The notes beneath the pieces are model-generated. The model ran no database searches, was not told the origin of the DNA, and saw nothing but the letters and a program-made list of their open reading frames with translations. Positions 9,437-19,258 of a DNA stretch of 64,000 bases are shown piece by piece. Source of the DNA: Pseudanabaenaceae cyanobacterium SKYG29 (GTDB lineage: Bacteria > Cyanobacteriota > Cyanobacteriia > Pseudanabaenales > Pseudanabaenaceae); NCBI GenBank assembly GCA_025055675.1, contig JANWWT010000006.1:120839-184838 (forward strand), given 5' to 3'. The position numbers and the translations under genes are program-made. Position 1 is the stretch's first letter. Every line of letters begins with the position of its first letter.

Positions 9437-10402
9437 CTATACTAAATCAATTATTTTGTCAGTCTCGGCTGCCAATCGGCAAGCTTCCGCGACTTGGAGG
9501 GCATAGAGAGAACTAGAGGGCTGGACGTAAAGTGGTTTTCCTTCTAACAAATGGGCTATCACCTGTTGCGTATCGATGGCAAAGAGACCCCGACTCGGAG
9601 CGACCGTCAGTGTAACTTCCCCCTCAGTATTGACCAACTTGCCACTATCACCCTGGAAGAATAAGCCCCCCCGCTCCCCGTGAATTTCTAAACTCCGTTC
9701 TGCTTGCCAACAGTATTCGCCTTTGCTGTAGTGCAGGTTAACGATCGTACCGTTACGGAAAATTAACTGGGCATCGCAGTAGCAATAACTGTACCTCTGG
9801 GGTAAATGCTCACCCCGATAACGCACCTGACAGCTTACCTGGGCTACCTCACCCCAAACGGCTGTAAATCGATGCAAGCGGGATAGAGCACCAATCAGGG
9901 GAAAGCCATAGCGATCGGGGTAATAGGTCCACTTATCAGGGGCAGGGCGCTGGGGAGATTTTGTCCCATAGCGAGCAAAAAATACCTGACCGATCTGGGG
10001 CAAATGTGTCACCATGGCTTGATGGACACCCCCTAAAAGTTCAATGTGTTCAATATGCAATAGTTTGCTGTGCCTTTGTGCTAGCTCCGCCAAAGCTAAC
10101 CCTTCATGGTAGGTCAGAGCAGGTGGATATTCTACTACCACATGTTTGCCAGATTCTAGGGCCAGTCTAGCTATGGGGTAATGGTCACTATTAGTATTAG
10201 CAACGACAATTAGGTCTACTGCTGGTAGGTTGATGAGGTCTTCACTGTGGGGAAAAACTGCACAATTAAACTTTTCCGCTAAGCTGGATAGACGGTGGGG
10301 AGTGCCTGCATAACCAACGATTTTTATGTCTGGATACTGGGCAAACAATTCTCCCCGCAAATTGGCAACAAAGCCTGTGCCGACAATACCAACGCCGATC
10401 AT
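9437..10402 (-). CDS. bvdR: Biliverdin reductase (Gfo/Idh/MocA fold)
   Basis: BvdR reduces biliverdin IXalpha to bilirubin with NAD(P)H; in cyanobacteria it is needed for normal phycobilisomes. The 321-residue product has a Rossmann nucleotide motif at its start ([10 protein letters not shown]). It then shows segments I recognise from the cyanobacterial enzyme: [75 protein letters not shown]. The glycine after HGERGG and the overall length fit. The ATG shares one base with the stop of the upstream 83-residue gene (TAATG), which indicates translational coupling. Confidence 0.88.
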   Translation of the reverse strand: MIGVGIVGTGFVANLRGELFAQYPDIKIVGYAGTPHRLSSLAEKFNCAVFPHSEDLINLPAVDLIVVANTNSDHYPIARLALESGKHVVVEYPPALTYHEGLALAELAQRHSKLLHIEHIELLGGVHQAMVTHLPQIGQVFFARYGTKSPQRPAPDKWTYYPDRYGFPLIGALSRLHRFTAVWGEVAQVSCQVRYRGEHLPQRYSYCYCDAQLIFRNGTIVNLHYSKGEYCWQAERSLEIHGERGGLFFQGDSGKLVNTEGEVTLTVAPSRGLFAIDTQQVIAHLLEGKPLYVQPSSSLYALQVAEACRLAAETDKIIDLV

Positions 10403-10653
10403 TAGCGCAACCGCCGCAGACGGGAGGGAGGCAGCCGCTTCATTTTTGTCTTCAGGAGCGAGCGATTAGTGGTGCGATTGACCCAGCGGGCAAACTGTTC
10501 CCAGACAGGCTCAGGGATAAAGCGATTACCCAGGTAGGAGAGGGCAACGAGAATAGAAATAGGAACAAAGGTGTGACTATCTCTGCCACCAACAAAGAGC
10601 AGTAATGCTGAGGTAATGATCGTCGAGACGAGAAAAAATTGTAGTTTGGACAT
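10402..10653 (-). CDS. Small membrane protein of unknown function
   Basis: The 83-residue product has two hydrophobic segments, roughly residues 4-22 (FFLVSTIITSALLLFVGG) and 29-46, then a strongly basic tail (NRSLLKTKMKRLPPSRLRRLR). It is probably a two-pass inner- or thylakoid-membrane protein with a cytoplasmic basic end. I do not recognise the family. It is the first gene of the run 83aa-bvdR-frr, and its stop overlaps the bvdR start. The promoter should lie in the divergent region before 10772, which holds a strong inverted repeat. Confidence 0.75.
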   Translation of the reverse strand: MSKLQFFLVSTIITSALLLFVGGRDSHTFVPISILVALSYLGNRFIPEPVWEQFARWVNRTTNRSLLKTKMKRLPPSRLRRLR

Positions 10654-10688
10654 ACACCTCGGTTAGGGGTCTAGCTTGATTATACACA

Positions 10689-10730
10689 GAGGTAGGGGAC
10701 TTATTGCAGGCTAACATTCTCTCCTACCTC
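10689..10730. promoter_or_regulatory. Inverted repeat in divergent promoter region
   Basis: GAGGTAGGGGA (10689-10699) and TCTCCTACCTC (10720-10730) form an 11-bp stem with one G-U pair and a 20-base loop. It sits between the start codons of two divergent genes (10653 and 10772), so it could be an operator, or a hairpin in one leader. There is no T-tract making it a terminator. The function is inferred from position only. Confidence 0.4.
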
Positions 10731-10771
10731 ACAGAAATGTTACCTTAACTCTAGGGTCACTGGTTATAGGT

Positions 10772-13183
10772 ATGTTGTCGGGAAAAATCCTTGGCTTTTT
10801 TGCCCTGCTGCTCTACATTTTAGTTACTGTCACCCCCGATATTTACTGGCAGAATGTAGTGTTGACCCCCCACATGATTGCTTACCCCTTTGTTGTGTTT
10901 TGGCAGGGGGGACTGATTTTAATGGTTGTTTTATTCCTGCTCCGTCTGTATCCCCAGGGGCGACCCTTTTATCTATTTGGCAATGGCATCGATCGGTGGA
11001 TTCTAATTGTAATTGCTATTTTATTTGTTAACTGTGTTTTTGCCCAATTCAAACCCCAGGCAGTATGGCAGGGCAGTATAGCTTTGGCATTTATTACAGT
11101 CGCTTATGCTCTGTGGCAGGAATTGAAAATTAGCCAGAATCCAATTGGTCTGTTGAAGTTTCACGCTCTCCTACAAACAATTTATATTATCGAAAGTTTG
11201 CTCCTCTGGTCAAGTCAAAAATTATTACCCCAATGGCAACATATACAACTCCTAAATAAGGGAGGTATCGATCGTTATTTCCATCCCTTTAGGGAAAACT
11301 TACACAATGCTTTACCCTCTGGTGATAGTAATTATGTAGCTGGTTACGTAGTATTAGCACTGCCGCTACTTTGGACTTTAGCAATTACAGAAAAGGGCTT
11401 CTGGCAAAAGCTAGGATTGGGGGGATTTGTTTTGGGTTTGCTAGCTTTGTTTAGTACCAGTTCCTATGTTGGTTTAGTGGGTTTAACTATCATGCTACTT
11501 AGTTTTCTATTCTGCCTAGGCAAACGATCCCGTCTTAGTTGGGTTAGTGTTTTGGCAGTGGGGGTACTGTTGACAATTTTTGTGATGGCTAACAGCTACT
11601 TGCGCAATTTAGTTGTATCCCCAGGCAATCATAGGGAATGGTTTTACCGATCGGTTACTAACACAGTAGGCTGGGAAATTGGTGAATCCCATTGGTTAAT
11701 TGGTGCTGGGATAGGGTCAGTTCCTTTGCTGTATCAAAAATTTCGACCAAGTTGGGCAATTAATCTTGCTGAAATGGATTTTCAAGTGCACAGTACTCCC
11801 TTGCAAATTTGGGCGGAGCTAGGGATTGCGGGTATTTTACTATTGTTATGGCTATTATTTTTACTATTGCGAGTTAATTGGCGACCCCAGGCTAATGCCC
11901 GTTACAATATGTGGCGGGAGGGGGTAACAATTGGTTTAGTGGGCTATTTGGGTGTGGCGATTTTAGATTATCAGATCGATGTTTTAGCAATTAGTATAAC
12001 CCTGATAATTTATTTGTTAGTTTGGTTATACTGGAGTGATAGTCGGGAATGTATTTTTGTGCCCCGTTGGCGCAAGGCTGTCTCTTTATCAGGTTGGGCA
12101 TTATTGTTAGGCAGTATAGTTTGGGTTGTCCCGATAGACTGGGCTTGGTATTTATCTAGTCAAGCTTTTGCCGATTTACGGGTTTACCGCACTACGGAGG
12201 CAGAAACAGCCTTTGACCAATTTCAAACCAAGTTAAGCCGTGCTCTCCAACTAGCTCCTTGGGAAAGTTATTACGCTAGTCAATTGGGGTGGAATTTAGG
12301 TTGGAAGGGTTGGCATGGGCAAGATGAGCTAGAGACAGATAGGCAGTTAGGAATTGATTACTTACAGCAAGCTATAAAAACTAATCCCTACCAAGAGTTT
12401 AACTACCATCAGTTAGGCTGGTTACTCTACAAGCAAGGAAATGTACAATCGGCAGAAATAGCATTCCGTCGAGCCATAGAATTACTACCCCATCGACCCG
12501 CTTTGCATTTTGGTTTGGGATTGACTCTGTTGCGGCAGGGTAAAGATGAAGCCGCTATCAAGGCAATTGTGGAAGAATGTTTATTTCATCCCCTGTTTAT
12601 TACTAGCCCCCTGTGGCGTACTCAACAACTGCAGGGTATTTATGCTTCTGTTACTGATGTGTTAGCGCAGGAGTACCAGGCAAAAAAACGGGACTTAAAT
12701 TTAGCAGTACTAAATTGGTGGTTAGGTAAACCGCAGGCAGTGCAAGAATTACGATCGGTTAAACAACCAATTGCTACACTTCTAGCGGATGTAATCGAAG
12801 ACCGCCGTGATCAGCTCCAACAAATTATTGACCAGCCTAAAACGGCAACTGAGAAACTCATCAGTGCCTGGTATAATCCACAAAAGCGACCAAATCTGAT
12901 CCGCCAAGCTTGGCTACAGGCAACGGAGGATGCCTATTCCGATCGGGCGGAACTAATTATTCAATCTCTTACAAATAGAATGAATTCATCGACTAATTTT
13001 GATCAATTTCTCCGCTCCCCACTCCCACTTTTTACCCCCCTCAATTGGAAAAAGCCGACGGTCAGGACAGGATTTGGGGTGATGAGTCGTCATGTGGATG
13101 GTCCTGACCCCTTTGATTTATTTGTGGTGGAAAAGAATGCTATTTTTGCCCTTTTCTGGTCAGATTTATTCCGCGCCAACTAG
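10772..13183 (+). CDS. O-antigen-ligase-like (Wzy_C) polytopic membrane protein with TPR tail
   Basis: The first 465 residues hold about ten or more hydrophobic helices. They include the Wzy_C-type periplasmic loop with IGAGIGSVPLLYQKF and a downstream VHSTPLQIWAELGIAGILLLL, typical of O-antigen ligases and of the cyanobacterial IctB relatives. The last 320 residues are soluble and contain TPR-like units (HQLGWLLYKQGNVQSAEIAF, ALHFGLGLTLLRQGKDEAA, about 545-610). The probable role is polymer ligation or glycoconjugate assembly; a role in carbon uptake as once proposed for IctB is not supported by sequence. The 3' end overlaps the convergent decarboxylase by 18 bases. Confidence 0.85.
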   Translation: MLSGKILGFFALLLYILVTVTPDIYWQNVVLTPHMIAYPFVVFWQGGLILMVVLFLLRLYPQGRPFYLFGNGIDRWILIVIAILFVNCVFAQFKPQAVWQGSIALAFITVAYALWQELKISQNPIGLLKFHALLQTIYIIESLLLWSSQKLLPQWQHIQLLNKGGIDRYFHPFRENLHNALPSGDSNYVAGYVVLALPLLWTLAITEKGFWQKLGLGGFVLGLLALFSTSSYVGLVGLTIMLLSFLFCLGKRSRLSWVSVLAVGVLLTIFVMANSYLRNLVVSPGNHREWFYRSVTNTVGWEIGESHWLIGAGIGSVPLLYQKFRPSWAINLAEMDFQVHSTPLQIWAELGIAGILLLLWLLFLLLRVNWRPQANARYNMWREGVTIGLVGYLGVAILDYQIDVLAISITLIIYLLVWLYWSDSRECIFVPRWRKAVSLSGWALLLGSIVWVVPIDWAWYLSSQAFADLRVYRTTEAETAFDQFQTKLSRALQLAPWESYYASQLGWNLGWKGWHGQDELETDRQLGIDYLQQAIKTNPYQEFNYHQLGWLLYKQGNVQSAEIAFRRAIELLPHRPALHFGLGLTLLRQGKDEAAIKAIVEECLFHPLFITSPLWRTQQLQGIYASVTDVLAQEYQAKKRDLNLAVLNWWLGKPQAVQELRSVKQPIATLLADVIEDRRDQLQQIIDQPKTATEKLISAWYNPQKRPNLIRQAWLQATEDAYSDRAELIIQSLTNRMNSSTNFDQFLRSPLPLFTPLNWKKPTVRTGFGVMSRHVDGPDPFDLFVVEKNAIFALFWSDLFRAN

Positions 13184-14530
13184 GACTTCTATGCCTTTTT
13201 CCCACCCTGGGATAATGCCTCCCGCTGCCACCACTGCTTCTAAGTAGGCAATAGTTTCTTTCTCTACTATTTCCCCCGGTAAAATAACAGGAATGCCAGG
13301 GGGATAGGGGCAAATTATACTACCACTAATACGACCGATCGCGGCTGGAGGTGCTACGGTTTCTTTGGGAGCAAAATAGGCTTGGCGGGGAGTAAGGACG
13401 GGTTGCTGGATGGAAGAAAAGTCATAGGGAGGAATAGTAATTTTGCGGCAGGGCATAGGGTATTCCTGCAGCAGAGTAATTAACCGATCGATGTCTTCCA
13501 CCTCTGTACCAATTGTTAAAGCAAATACCAAATGTTGTAGTGTTGGCAATTCGGCAATGAGGGGAGGTGATTGATGACATAACCACTGATCGAGGTCAAA
13601 GCCTGTACCTGTAGGGGGAATTGCTGTAATGCGACTGGGGTCATCGAAACTTGTCAACCAATCCACTCTGGCTTTTAACTTTTCACTCCAAGTCAGCACC
13701 TTTTCTAATAAAAACTGCCCCTCTGTTGCTAGCAACCGTCGACTACTGTCAATAGAAGCTAACAAGGGCAAACTAGGACTAGTACTTTTCAACAAAGACA
13801 AAGCCCGATCGATCGTTTCTCCCCCAATCAAATCACTTTTGAGATGCAAAATAGCAGTCTGGGTCAAAGAAACAGCCGTTTTATGGGTGGATTGCACCAC
13901 TAAATCAGCCCCTAGAGAGAGGGGAGCAGGGGGAAACCCAGGATGAAACCCCAAATGGGCACCATGGGCACTGTCTAGGAGAAGGGGAATACCCTGATCG
14001 TGACACAACCTTACCCATTGCTCTACCTCCCCACACACCCCGTAGTAGTTGGGACTGACTAGAAATACTGCCTGAGTGTCAGGATGCTGCTGCAAAGCCA
14101 CCTCCAAAGTGCTGGGACTGACACCCAAATCTACCCCTGTGGTATCAAGTTCTGTGGCTAAATAAACAGGCACAGTGCCTGCCAAAACCATCCCCCCAAT
14201 AGTTGACCTGTGACAATTCCGCCCCACCAAAATTTTTGCTCCAGGAAAAGCCAGGAACATAGCCTGAATCCCGATCGTTGCCCCATTGGTGAGAAACCAT
14301 GACCGCTGCGCCCCCACCAAATCAGCCGCTAAACTTTCCGCCTCCTCGATCGCTGCCTCTACCCCTGGTAATTCTGGCACATCCGATCGCCATAGACCTC
14401 CTCCCCACAAATGGGATAAAAATGGGTCATACCCCTTACCCCGATGCCCTGGGAAATAGAAAGCTGTGGGTGGCTGTCTAAAATAACGATCGAGAATCGC
14501 CAGTATGGGAGCTTCCTGTTGGTCAGCCAT
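13166..14530 (-). CDS. Orn/Lys/Arg decarboxylase-family PLP enzyme
   Basis: A fold-type-I PLP enzyme of 454 residues, close to the Gram-positive-like short decarboxylases (SpeA/Cad type). Visible motifs: FYFPGHRGKGYDP at the start, LLLDSAHGAHLGFHP with the PLP-stacking region, and VVQSTHKTAVSLTQTA with the Schiff-base Lys (near residue 213). The C-terminal part has IIPYPPGIPV-like text (ICPYPPGIPVILPGE). Substrate (arginine, lysine or ornithine) cannot be told from sequence. The start lies six bases after the pflA stop on the same strand, so it appears to be the third gene of a pflB-pflA-decarboxylase operon. Decarboxylation consumes protons, which could offset fermentation acid; that link is inference. 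Confidence 0.88.
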   Translation of the reverse strand: MADQQEAPILAILDRYFRQPPTAFYFPGHRGKGYDPFLSHLWGGGLWRSDVPELPGVEAAIEEAESLAADLVGAQRSWFLTNGATIGIQAMFLAFPGAKILVGRNCHRSTIGGMVLAGTVPVYLATELDTTGVDLGVSPSTLEVALQQHPDTQAVFLVSPNYYGVCGEVEQWVRLCHDQGIPLLLDSAHGAHLGFHPGFPPAPLSLGADLVVQSTHKTAVSLTQTAILHLKSDLIGGETIDRALSLLKSTSPSLPLLASIDSSRRLLATEGQFLLEKVLTWSEKLKARVDWLTSFDDPSRITAIPPTGTGFDLDQWLCHQSPPLIAELPTLQHLVFALTIGTEVEDIDRLITLLQEYPMPCRKITIPPYDFSSIQQPVLTPRQAYFAPKETVAPPAAIGRISGSIICPYPPGIPVILPGEIVEKETIAYLEAVVAAGGIIPGWEKGIEVLVGAE

Positions 14531-14536
14531 GAATAC

Positions 14537-15286
14537 CTAAGGTGTGAACAAACCCCGATCGCGGAAAATAGCCTTTGTTGCTGCCACCAACTCTGGGCTA
14601 GGCTCAGGCGTATCTTTGAGCAGATATTCCAACCCCAGCCGCTCCCATTTGTATTCCCCTAGCTTGTGAAAAGGTAAAACCTCTACTCGTTCCACATTTT
14701 TGAGCGTAGCCACAAAATCTGCCAACCCTTCCACATTAGAGCGGGGGTCAGTTAAACCAGGGACAAGCACAAAACGAATCCAGGTGGGTTTGCCTATCCG
14801 ATCGAGGTGTCTAGCCATTGCCAACGTCGGCTCCAGGGACACATGGGTCACCCGTTGATAAAGTTCGGGGTCATAGGACTTAATATCCAACAACACCAGG
14901 TCAGTATGGGCTAAAACAGGCTCTGCCACCGCCACAGGACAATAGCCAGAGGTATCCAGGGCAGTATGCAAGCCGAGGGCATGACACCCCTGCAAAAGTG
15001 CCGCCGTAAATTCTGGTTGCATTAGAGGTTCTCCCCCGCTGACAGTCACCCCACCCCCCTGCAAGTAGGAACGATACTTGCCAATTTCTGCTAGTACCTC
15101 TGCTACCGTCACCTCCCGCCCACCGTAGATACTGCGACAATCAGGGTTATGACAATAAAGGCAACGGAGGGGACAGCCCTGGGTAAACACCACAAAGCGA
15201 ATTCCTGGACCATCCACCGTGCCCATAGTTTCGTAGGAGTGGATTCTGCCCCTAACAGCGTTCGTGGAAAGTGCGACTGATGACAT
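14537..15286 (-). CDS. pflA: Pyruvate formate-lyase activating enzyme (radical SAM)
   Basis: This enzyme uses SAM and a 4Fe-4S cluster to put the glycyl radical on PflB. The 249-residue product has [19 protein letters not shown] and the radical-SAM cysteine motif [13 protein letters not shown] (CxxxCxxC, about residues 35-42). A GGEP motif follows ([12 protein letters not shown]), then the DTSGYC and LLDIKSYDP segments typical of PflA. The ATG at 15286 lies inside the 3' end of pflB, a 35-base overlap; no better start exists because the codon before RGRIHS is GTT. It is transcribed with pflB upstream and the decarboxylase downstream. Confidence 0.95.
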   Translation of the reverse strand: MSSVALSTNAVRGRIHSYETMGTVDGPGIRFVVFTQGCPLRCLYCHNPDCRSIYGGREVTVAEVLAEIGKYRSYLQGGGVTVSGGEPLMQPEFTAALLQGCHALGLHTALDTSGYCPVAVAEPVLAHTDLVLLDIKSYDPELYQRVTHVSLEPTLAMARHLDRIGKPTWIRFVLVPGLTDPRSNVEGLADFVATLKNVERVEVLPFHKLGEYKWERLGLEYLLKDTPEPSPELVAATKAIFRDRGLFTP

Positions 15287-17531
15287 CTAGTTGTTGCTCA
15301 CGGGTGAGTTTGATGAAGTTTACCGCATAGCCCGATACGCGGATAGTTAGCTGCGGGTATTTCTCAGGATGTTCCATAGCATCGAGGAGAGTCTCCCTTT
15401 GCAACACATTGACGTTGAGGTGATGCCCCCCATCATGGAAATAGCCATCCAGCATGTTTACTAAATTCAGCACCCGATCGGTTTCTGTCCGTCCCAAAGC
15501 AGGGGGCACGATGGAAAAAGTATTAGAAATGCCATCCAAGCTATCGGCATAGGGCAGTTTAGCCACCGAAGCCAGGGAAGCAATGGCACCACAGCAATCC
15601 CGTCCATGCATGGGGTTAGCGCCAGGGGCAAAGGGTTGACCAGCTTTACGCCCATCGGGGGTCGTGCCCGTCTTCTTGCCGTAGACCACGTTGGAAGTAA
15701 TCGTCAGAATAGATTGAGTAGGCACAGCATCGCGGTAGGTCTTGTGTTTGCGCAACTCCGACATCATCTTCTGCACTAGCCATACTGCCAGCTCATCCAC
15801 CCGATCGTCATTGTTGCCGTAGGTGGGATATTCCCCTGTCACAGTGAAATCGACAGCAATGCCCCGCTCATCCCGAATCGGTCGCACTTGGGCATACTTA
15901 ATTGCCGAGAGAGAATCAGCCACCACCGACAATCCCGCCATCCCACAAGCCATAGTGCGATAGACATCGCGGTCATGTAATGCCATCTCAATCCGTTCGT
16001 AGCAGTATTTGTCGTGCATGTAGTGGATGACATTAAGAGTGTTGATGTAAGTGCGAGCTAACCACGCCAAGACCTGTTCATAACGCTCTTTTACTTCCTC
16101 AAAGTCCAACACCTCGCTCGTAATCGGTGGTATCGGAGGAGCGACCTGCTCACCACTCTTTTCATCCCGACCGCCATTGATGGCATAGAGGAGAGCTTTT
16201 GCCAAATTCACCCTTGCGCCAAAGAACTGCATCTGTTTGCCGATCCGCATTGCCGAAACACAGCAGGCAATCCCGTAATCATCGCCGTAGTAGGGTCGCA
16301 TCAAGTCATCATTTTCGTATTGAATGGAACTGGTAGCGATGGAAGTTTGAGCACAGAACTGTTTGAAATTCGGCGGCAATTTTTCCGACCACAACACTGT
16401 CAAATTTGGCTCTGGCGCAGGTCCCAGGTTATAAAGCGTCTGCAAAAAGCGGAAGCTGTTCTTCGTCACTAGGGGTCTGCCATCTTCCCCCACTCCCCCG
16501 ATCGCTTCTGTTACCCAGGTGGGGTCACCGGAGAACAATTCGTTGTAGTCAGGCGTGCGCAGGAATCTGACCATCCGCAACTTCATGACAAAGTGATCCA
16601 CCAATTCCTGAATTTCCGCCTCGGTGATCTTGCCCTGGGCTAAATCCCGTTCACAGTAAATGTCCAAGAAAGTGGATACCCGACCGAGGGACATAGCTGC
16701 CCCGTTTTGTTCTTTTACCGCTGCCAGATAGCCGAAATACAACCACTGGAAGGCTTCCCGCACGTTACTGGCTGGTTTACTGATGTCAAACCCGTAGCTT
16801 TGTGCCATGGTTTGCAGTTCATAGAGTGCCTTGATCTGCTCGGAAATCTCCTCCCGCAGGCGAATCGTGGCTTCATCCATCACCTCCACTTCCAACGATC
16901 GCAGTTGTGCCTTTTTATCTTCCATCAGCAGGGCTGTACCATAGAGGGCTACACGGCGGTAATCCCCGATGATGCGACCCCGTCCATAGGCATCCGGCAA
17001 GCCCGTGATGATCCCCGATCGACGGCAGTTGCGCATTTCTGTGGTGTAGGCATCGAACACCCCATCGTTATGGGTCTTGCGGTATTTAGTGAAAATTTCC
17101 TCCGTTTTAGGATCAAGCTGATAGCCATAAGCCTCTAGGGCATTTTTGACCATGCGAATTCCCCCAAAAGGCATGATGGCACGTTTGAGGGGTTTATCGG
17201 TCTGCAATCCCACAATTTGTTCCAGTTCCCTGTCAATATACCCAGGGGGGTGAGAAGTAATAGAAGAAGGCAAAGCCGTATCGGCATCTAGCACTCCCTT
17301 TTCCCGCTCCTGGCGCATCAGTTCCTGCACCTGGGCCCATAGCTGCCTTGTCCGATCGGTTGCCCCTGTTAGAAATGTTCCATCCCCTGTGTAGGGCGTG
17401 TAGTTGTGTTGAATAAAGTCTCGCACATCGATCGTCTTCTGCCACACATGCGGCTTAAAGCCTTGCCATTCTGGTCTTAGTTCTACTACCTCCTCCGATC
17501 GCCATTCCGTATCAAACGTATCTCTATCCAT
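15252..17531 (-). CDS. pflB: Formate C-acetyltransferase (pyruvate formate-lyase)
   Basis: Converts pyruvate and CoA to acetyl-CoA and formate under anoxia. The 759-residue product is full length. The adjacent catalytic cysteines lie in GIACCVSAM (near residue 423), and the glycyl-radical loop RVSGYAVNF sits near residue 730, as in the E. coli enzyme. Other signatures are [15 protein letters not shown] and [20 protein letters not shown]. On the minus strand a good ribosome site (AAGGAGGGG) precedes the ATG. The gene leads the operon with pflA and a decarboxylase. Pfl is present in only some cyanobacteria and marks a fermentative lifestyle in the dark. Confidence 0.97.
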   Translation of the reverse strand: MDRDTFDTEWRSEEVVELRPEWQGFKPHVWQKTIDVRDFIQHNYTPYTGDGTFLTGATDRTRQLWAQVQELMRQEREKGVLDADTALPSSITSHPPGYIDRELEQIVGLQTDKPLKRAIMPFGGIRMVKNALEAYGYQLDPKTEEIFTKYRKTHNDGVFDAYTTEMRNCRRSGIITGLPDAYGRGRIIGDYRRVALYGTALLMEDKKAQLRSLEVEVMDEATIRLREEISEQIKALYELQTMAQSYGFDISKPASNVREAFQWLYFGYLAAVKEQNGAAMSLGRVSTFLDIYCERDLAQGKITEAEIQELVDHFVMKLRMVRFLRTPDYNELFSGDPTWVTEAIGGVGEDGRPLVTKNSFRFLQTLYNLGPAPEPNLTVLWSEKLPPNFKQFCAQTSIATSSIQYENDDLMRPYYGDDYGIACCVSAMRIGKQMQFFGARVNLAKALLYAINGGRDEKSGEQVAPPIPPITSEVLDFEEVKERYEQVLAWLARTYINTLNVIHYMHDKYCYERIEMALHDRDVYRTMACGMAGLSVVADSLSAIKYAQVRPIRDERGIAVDFTVTGEYPTYGNNDDRVDELAVWLVQKMMSELRKHKTYRDAVPTQSILTITSNVVYGKKTGTTPDGRKAGQPFAPGANPMHGRDCCGAIASLASVAKLPYADSLDGISNTFSIVPPALGRTETDRVLNLVNMLDGYFHDGGHHLNVNVLQRETLLDAMEHPEKYPQLTIRVSGYAVNFIKLTREQQLDVISRTFHERC

Positions 17532-17719
17532 AGGTCATCCCCTCCTTGAGGGATTAGAAATTTCCTCTAGTTGTCATTATGGAACTCTCTACCCTGGGAG
17601 ATATACAGAAGTTACAAATCTATACACCCAACCACTTTTAGTTGACCACACACTCAGATGGATAAAATGATTGAGCCAAGTTGATGGTTAGTTACCGATG
17701 AATTGAAGCTTAGTTATTG

Positions 17720-19258
17720 TTATTCATATTCTAACCCCAAGAAAGAATTTACTTCCTCTGCTACTAGGTGGGCTAGCTCCTTAGTCATACCGGAGTGATT
17801 ATCGAACAAATCAACCACTTTTGCACCCTCATAAGCCCGCAGTCCATATTTTAGTTTGGGGTGACGTCTATCACCTTTAACTGTTGGTCGACAGGGGAAT
17901 ATAGCACTAACTTTGCTGACATCTACAGTAAACTGTTTCCGCTGAGACTCGAAAAATACTAACCAGAGAAAACTAGAGTGTATTGGATAAAACAATTTTA
18001 GATGTGTACCCTCTAGGCTGAGATATAGTGTATCTATCTTCTTTAGTTTTTCTGAACCAAAGTAGAAGAGGTTAATAAGAAATAGCCAGACCCGATATAC
18101 AAGATACACAGGTAACAAATAGTACACAAAATCAATGAATGGTGTAAACCCCAGAAGGAAGACAAAGAAACCCTGGACTACATAAAATCCGACTATCACA
18201 CTTAAAACTACAGATACAAAAATATCACCTATTGATGTTGGCGGGGGAAGGAAGGAGCTACGTTCCGCAGTTCCCTTTGCTATAATTTCCAGTTCCCCTG
18301 ATTTTGTATTAGTGTATACTTCTATTTCTTTTATCTGAGCAAACCTTGCCTTAAGAGTAGTATTTATTCTTTTCTCAACTCTGCACGCTTTCGATTTTTG
18401 GTCATTGGTTACGGCAACTTCAGGTTCGGTTATTTCTGGTAGGTTAGTACCTGTTAGACTGGTAAAAGCTCGCTTTGTACTCACTGGTCTGTGTTCAGGG
18501 ATAGGCTGTAATAGTTCGTCCAACCACTGCCCCAACTTAGGAGAAATGTTCACCTTAGCCAATCTACGCCAGTCCACCACCATGCGTTTCTGGGGTAGGT
18601 CTGCTGGGTTAATTCCTGTTATTAAATACACAAGTGTAGCTGCCAAACTGTAAAGATCACTAGCAAAGCTCACCTGTCCAAGGTACTGTTCTGGTGCAGT
18701 AAAACCTAGAGTCCCTACCAGAGTTAGCCCATAACTAAATGTATTGCGATACACATCCTGCACTGAACCAAAGTCTATGAGGAATGCTCGCCCATGTTCT
18801 GGGTCATAGATAATATTTTGCGGCTTTATATCTCGATGAATTACAGGGGGACTGAGACTGTGTAAATAAACCAAAGCTTCCATCACTTGCTTGGCGATTT
18901 CTGTAATTTCTTCCTCTTCAGGCTGCCAACCCTCATCATAAAATTTATCTAGAGACTTACCACTAGCTAGCTGCTGCACCAGACAGAAATAAATGTCTGT
19001 ATCTGTATCGATCGTGAAGTAGTCAACATACTTGGGTATGTGGGGGTGATCAAGAGATGCTAGGACTTTAGCTTCCCGCTCAAATAATTCTATAACTTTC
19101 CAATCTCTAACCCCTCGTAATGAAACTACCTTGATGGCAACATCAGTATCTTGATCTTGGTTTTGACCCCGGTACGTTGTGCCAGTAGTACCTCTGCCTA
19201 GCTCGGTGATAATTTGATAGTGTTTTGTGGCTAGTTGCTCTGCTAAAACTGTGTCCAT
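17720..19258 (-). CDS. Membrane-anchored Ser/Thr protein kinase, second of a tandem pair
   Basis: Residues 12-275 form a bacterial Hanks-type kinase with glycine loop ELGRGTTGTTY, VAIKVV lysine, catalytic HRDIKPQNIIYD (near residue 138), DFGSV and a TAPEQYLG activation segment. A linker follows, then a hydrophobic hairpin (about residues 345-395) and a C-terminal 110-residue beta-rich region that I do not recognise. The C-terminal part may face the cytoplasm, because the two hydrophobic stretches form an even-numbered hairpin. Its start overlaps the end of the paralogous kinase gene upstream by 16 bases. Substrates are unknown. Confidence 0.92.
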   Translation of the reverse strand: MDTVLAEQLATKHYQIITELGRGTTGTTYRGQNQDQDTDVAIKVVSLRGVRDWKVIELFEREAKVLASLDHPHIPKYVDYFTIDTDTDIYFCLVQQLASGKSLDKFYDEGWQPEEEEITEIAKQVMEALVYLHSLSPPVIHRDIKPQNIIYDPEHGRAFLIDFGSVQDVYRNTFSYGLTLVGTLGFTAPEQYLGQVSFASDLYSLAATLVYLITGINPADLPQKRMVVDWRRLAKVNISPKLGQWLDELLQPIPEHRPVSTKRAFTSLTGTNLPEITEPEVAVTNDQKSKACRVEKRINTTLKARFAQIKEIEVYTNTKSGELEIIAKGTAERSSFLPPPTSIGDIFVSVVLSVIVGFYVVQGFFVFLLGFTPFIDFVYYLLPVYLVYRVWLFLINLFYFGSEKLKKIDTLYLSLEGTHLKLFYPIHSSFLWLVFFESQRKQFTVDVSKVSAIFPCRPTVKGDRRHPKLKYGLRAYEGAKVVDLFDNHSGMTKELAHLVAEEVNSFLGLEYE

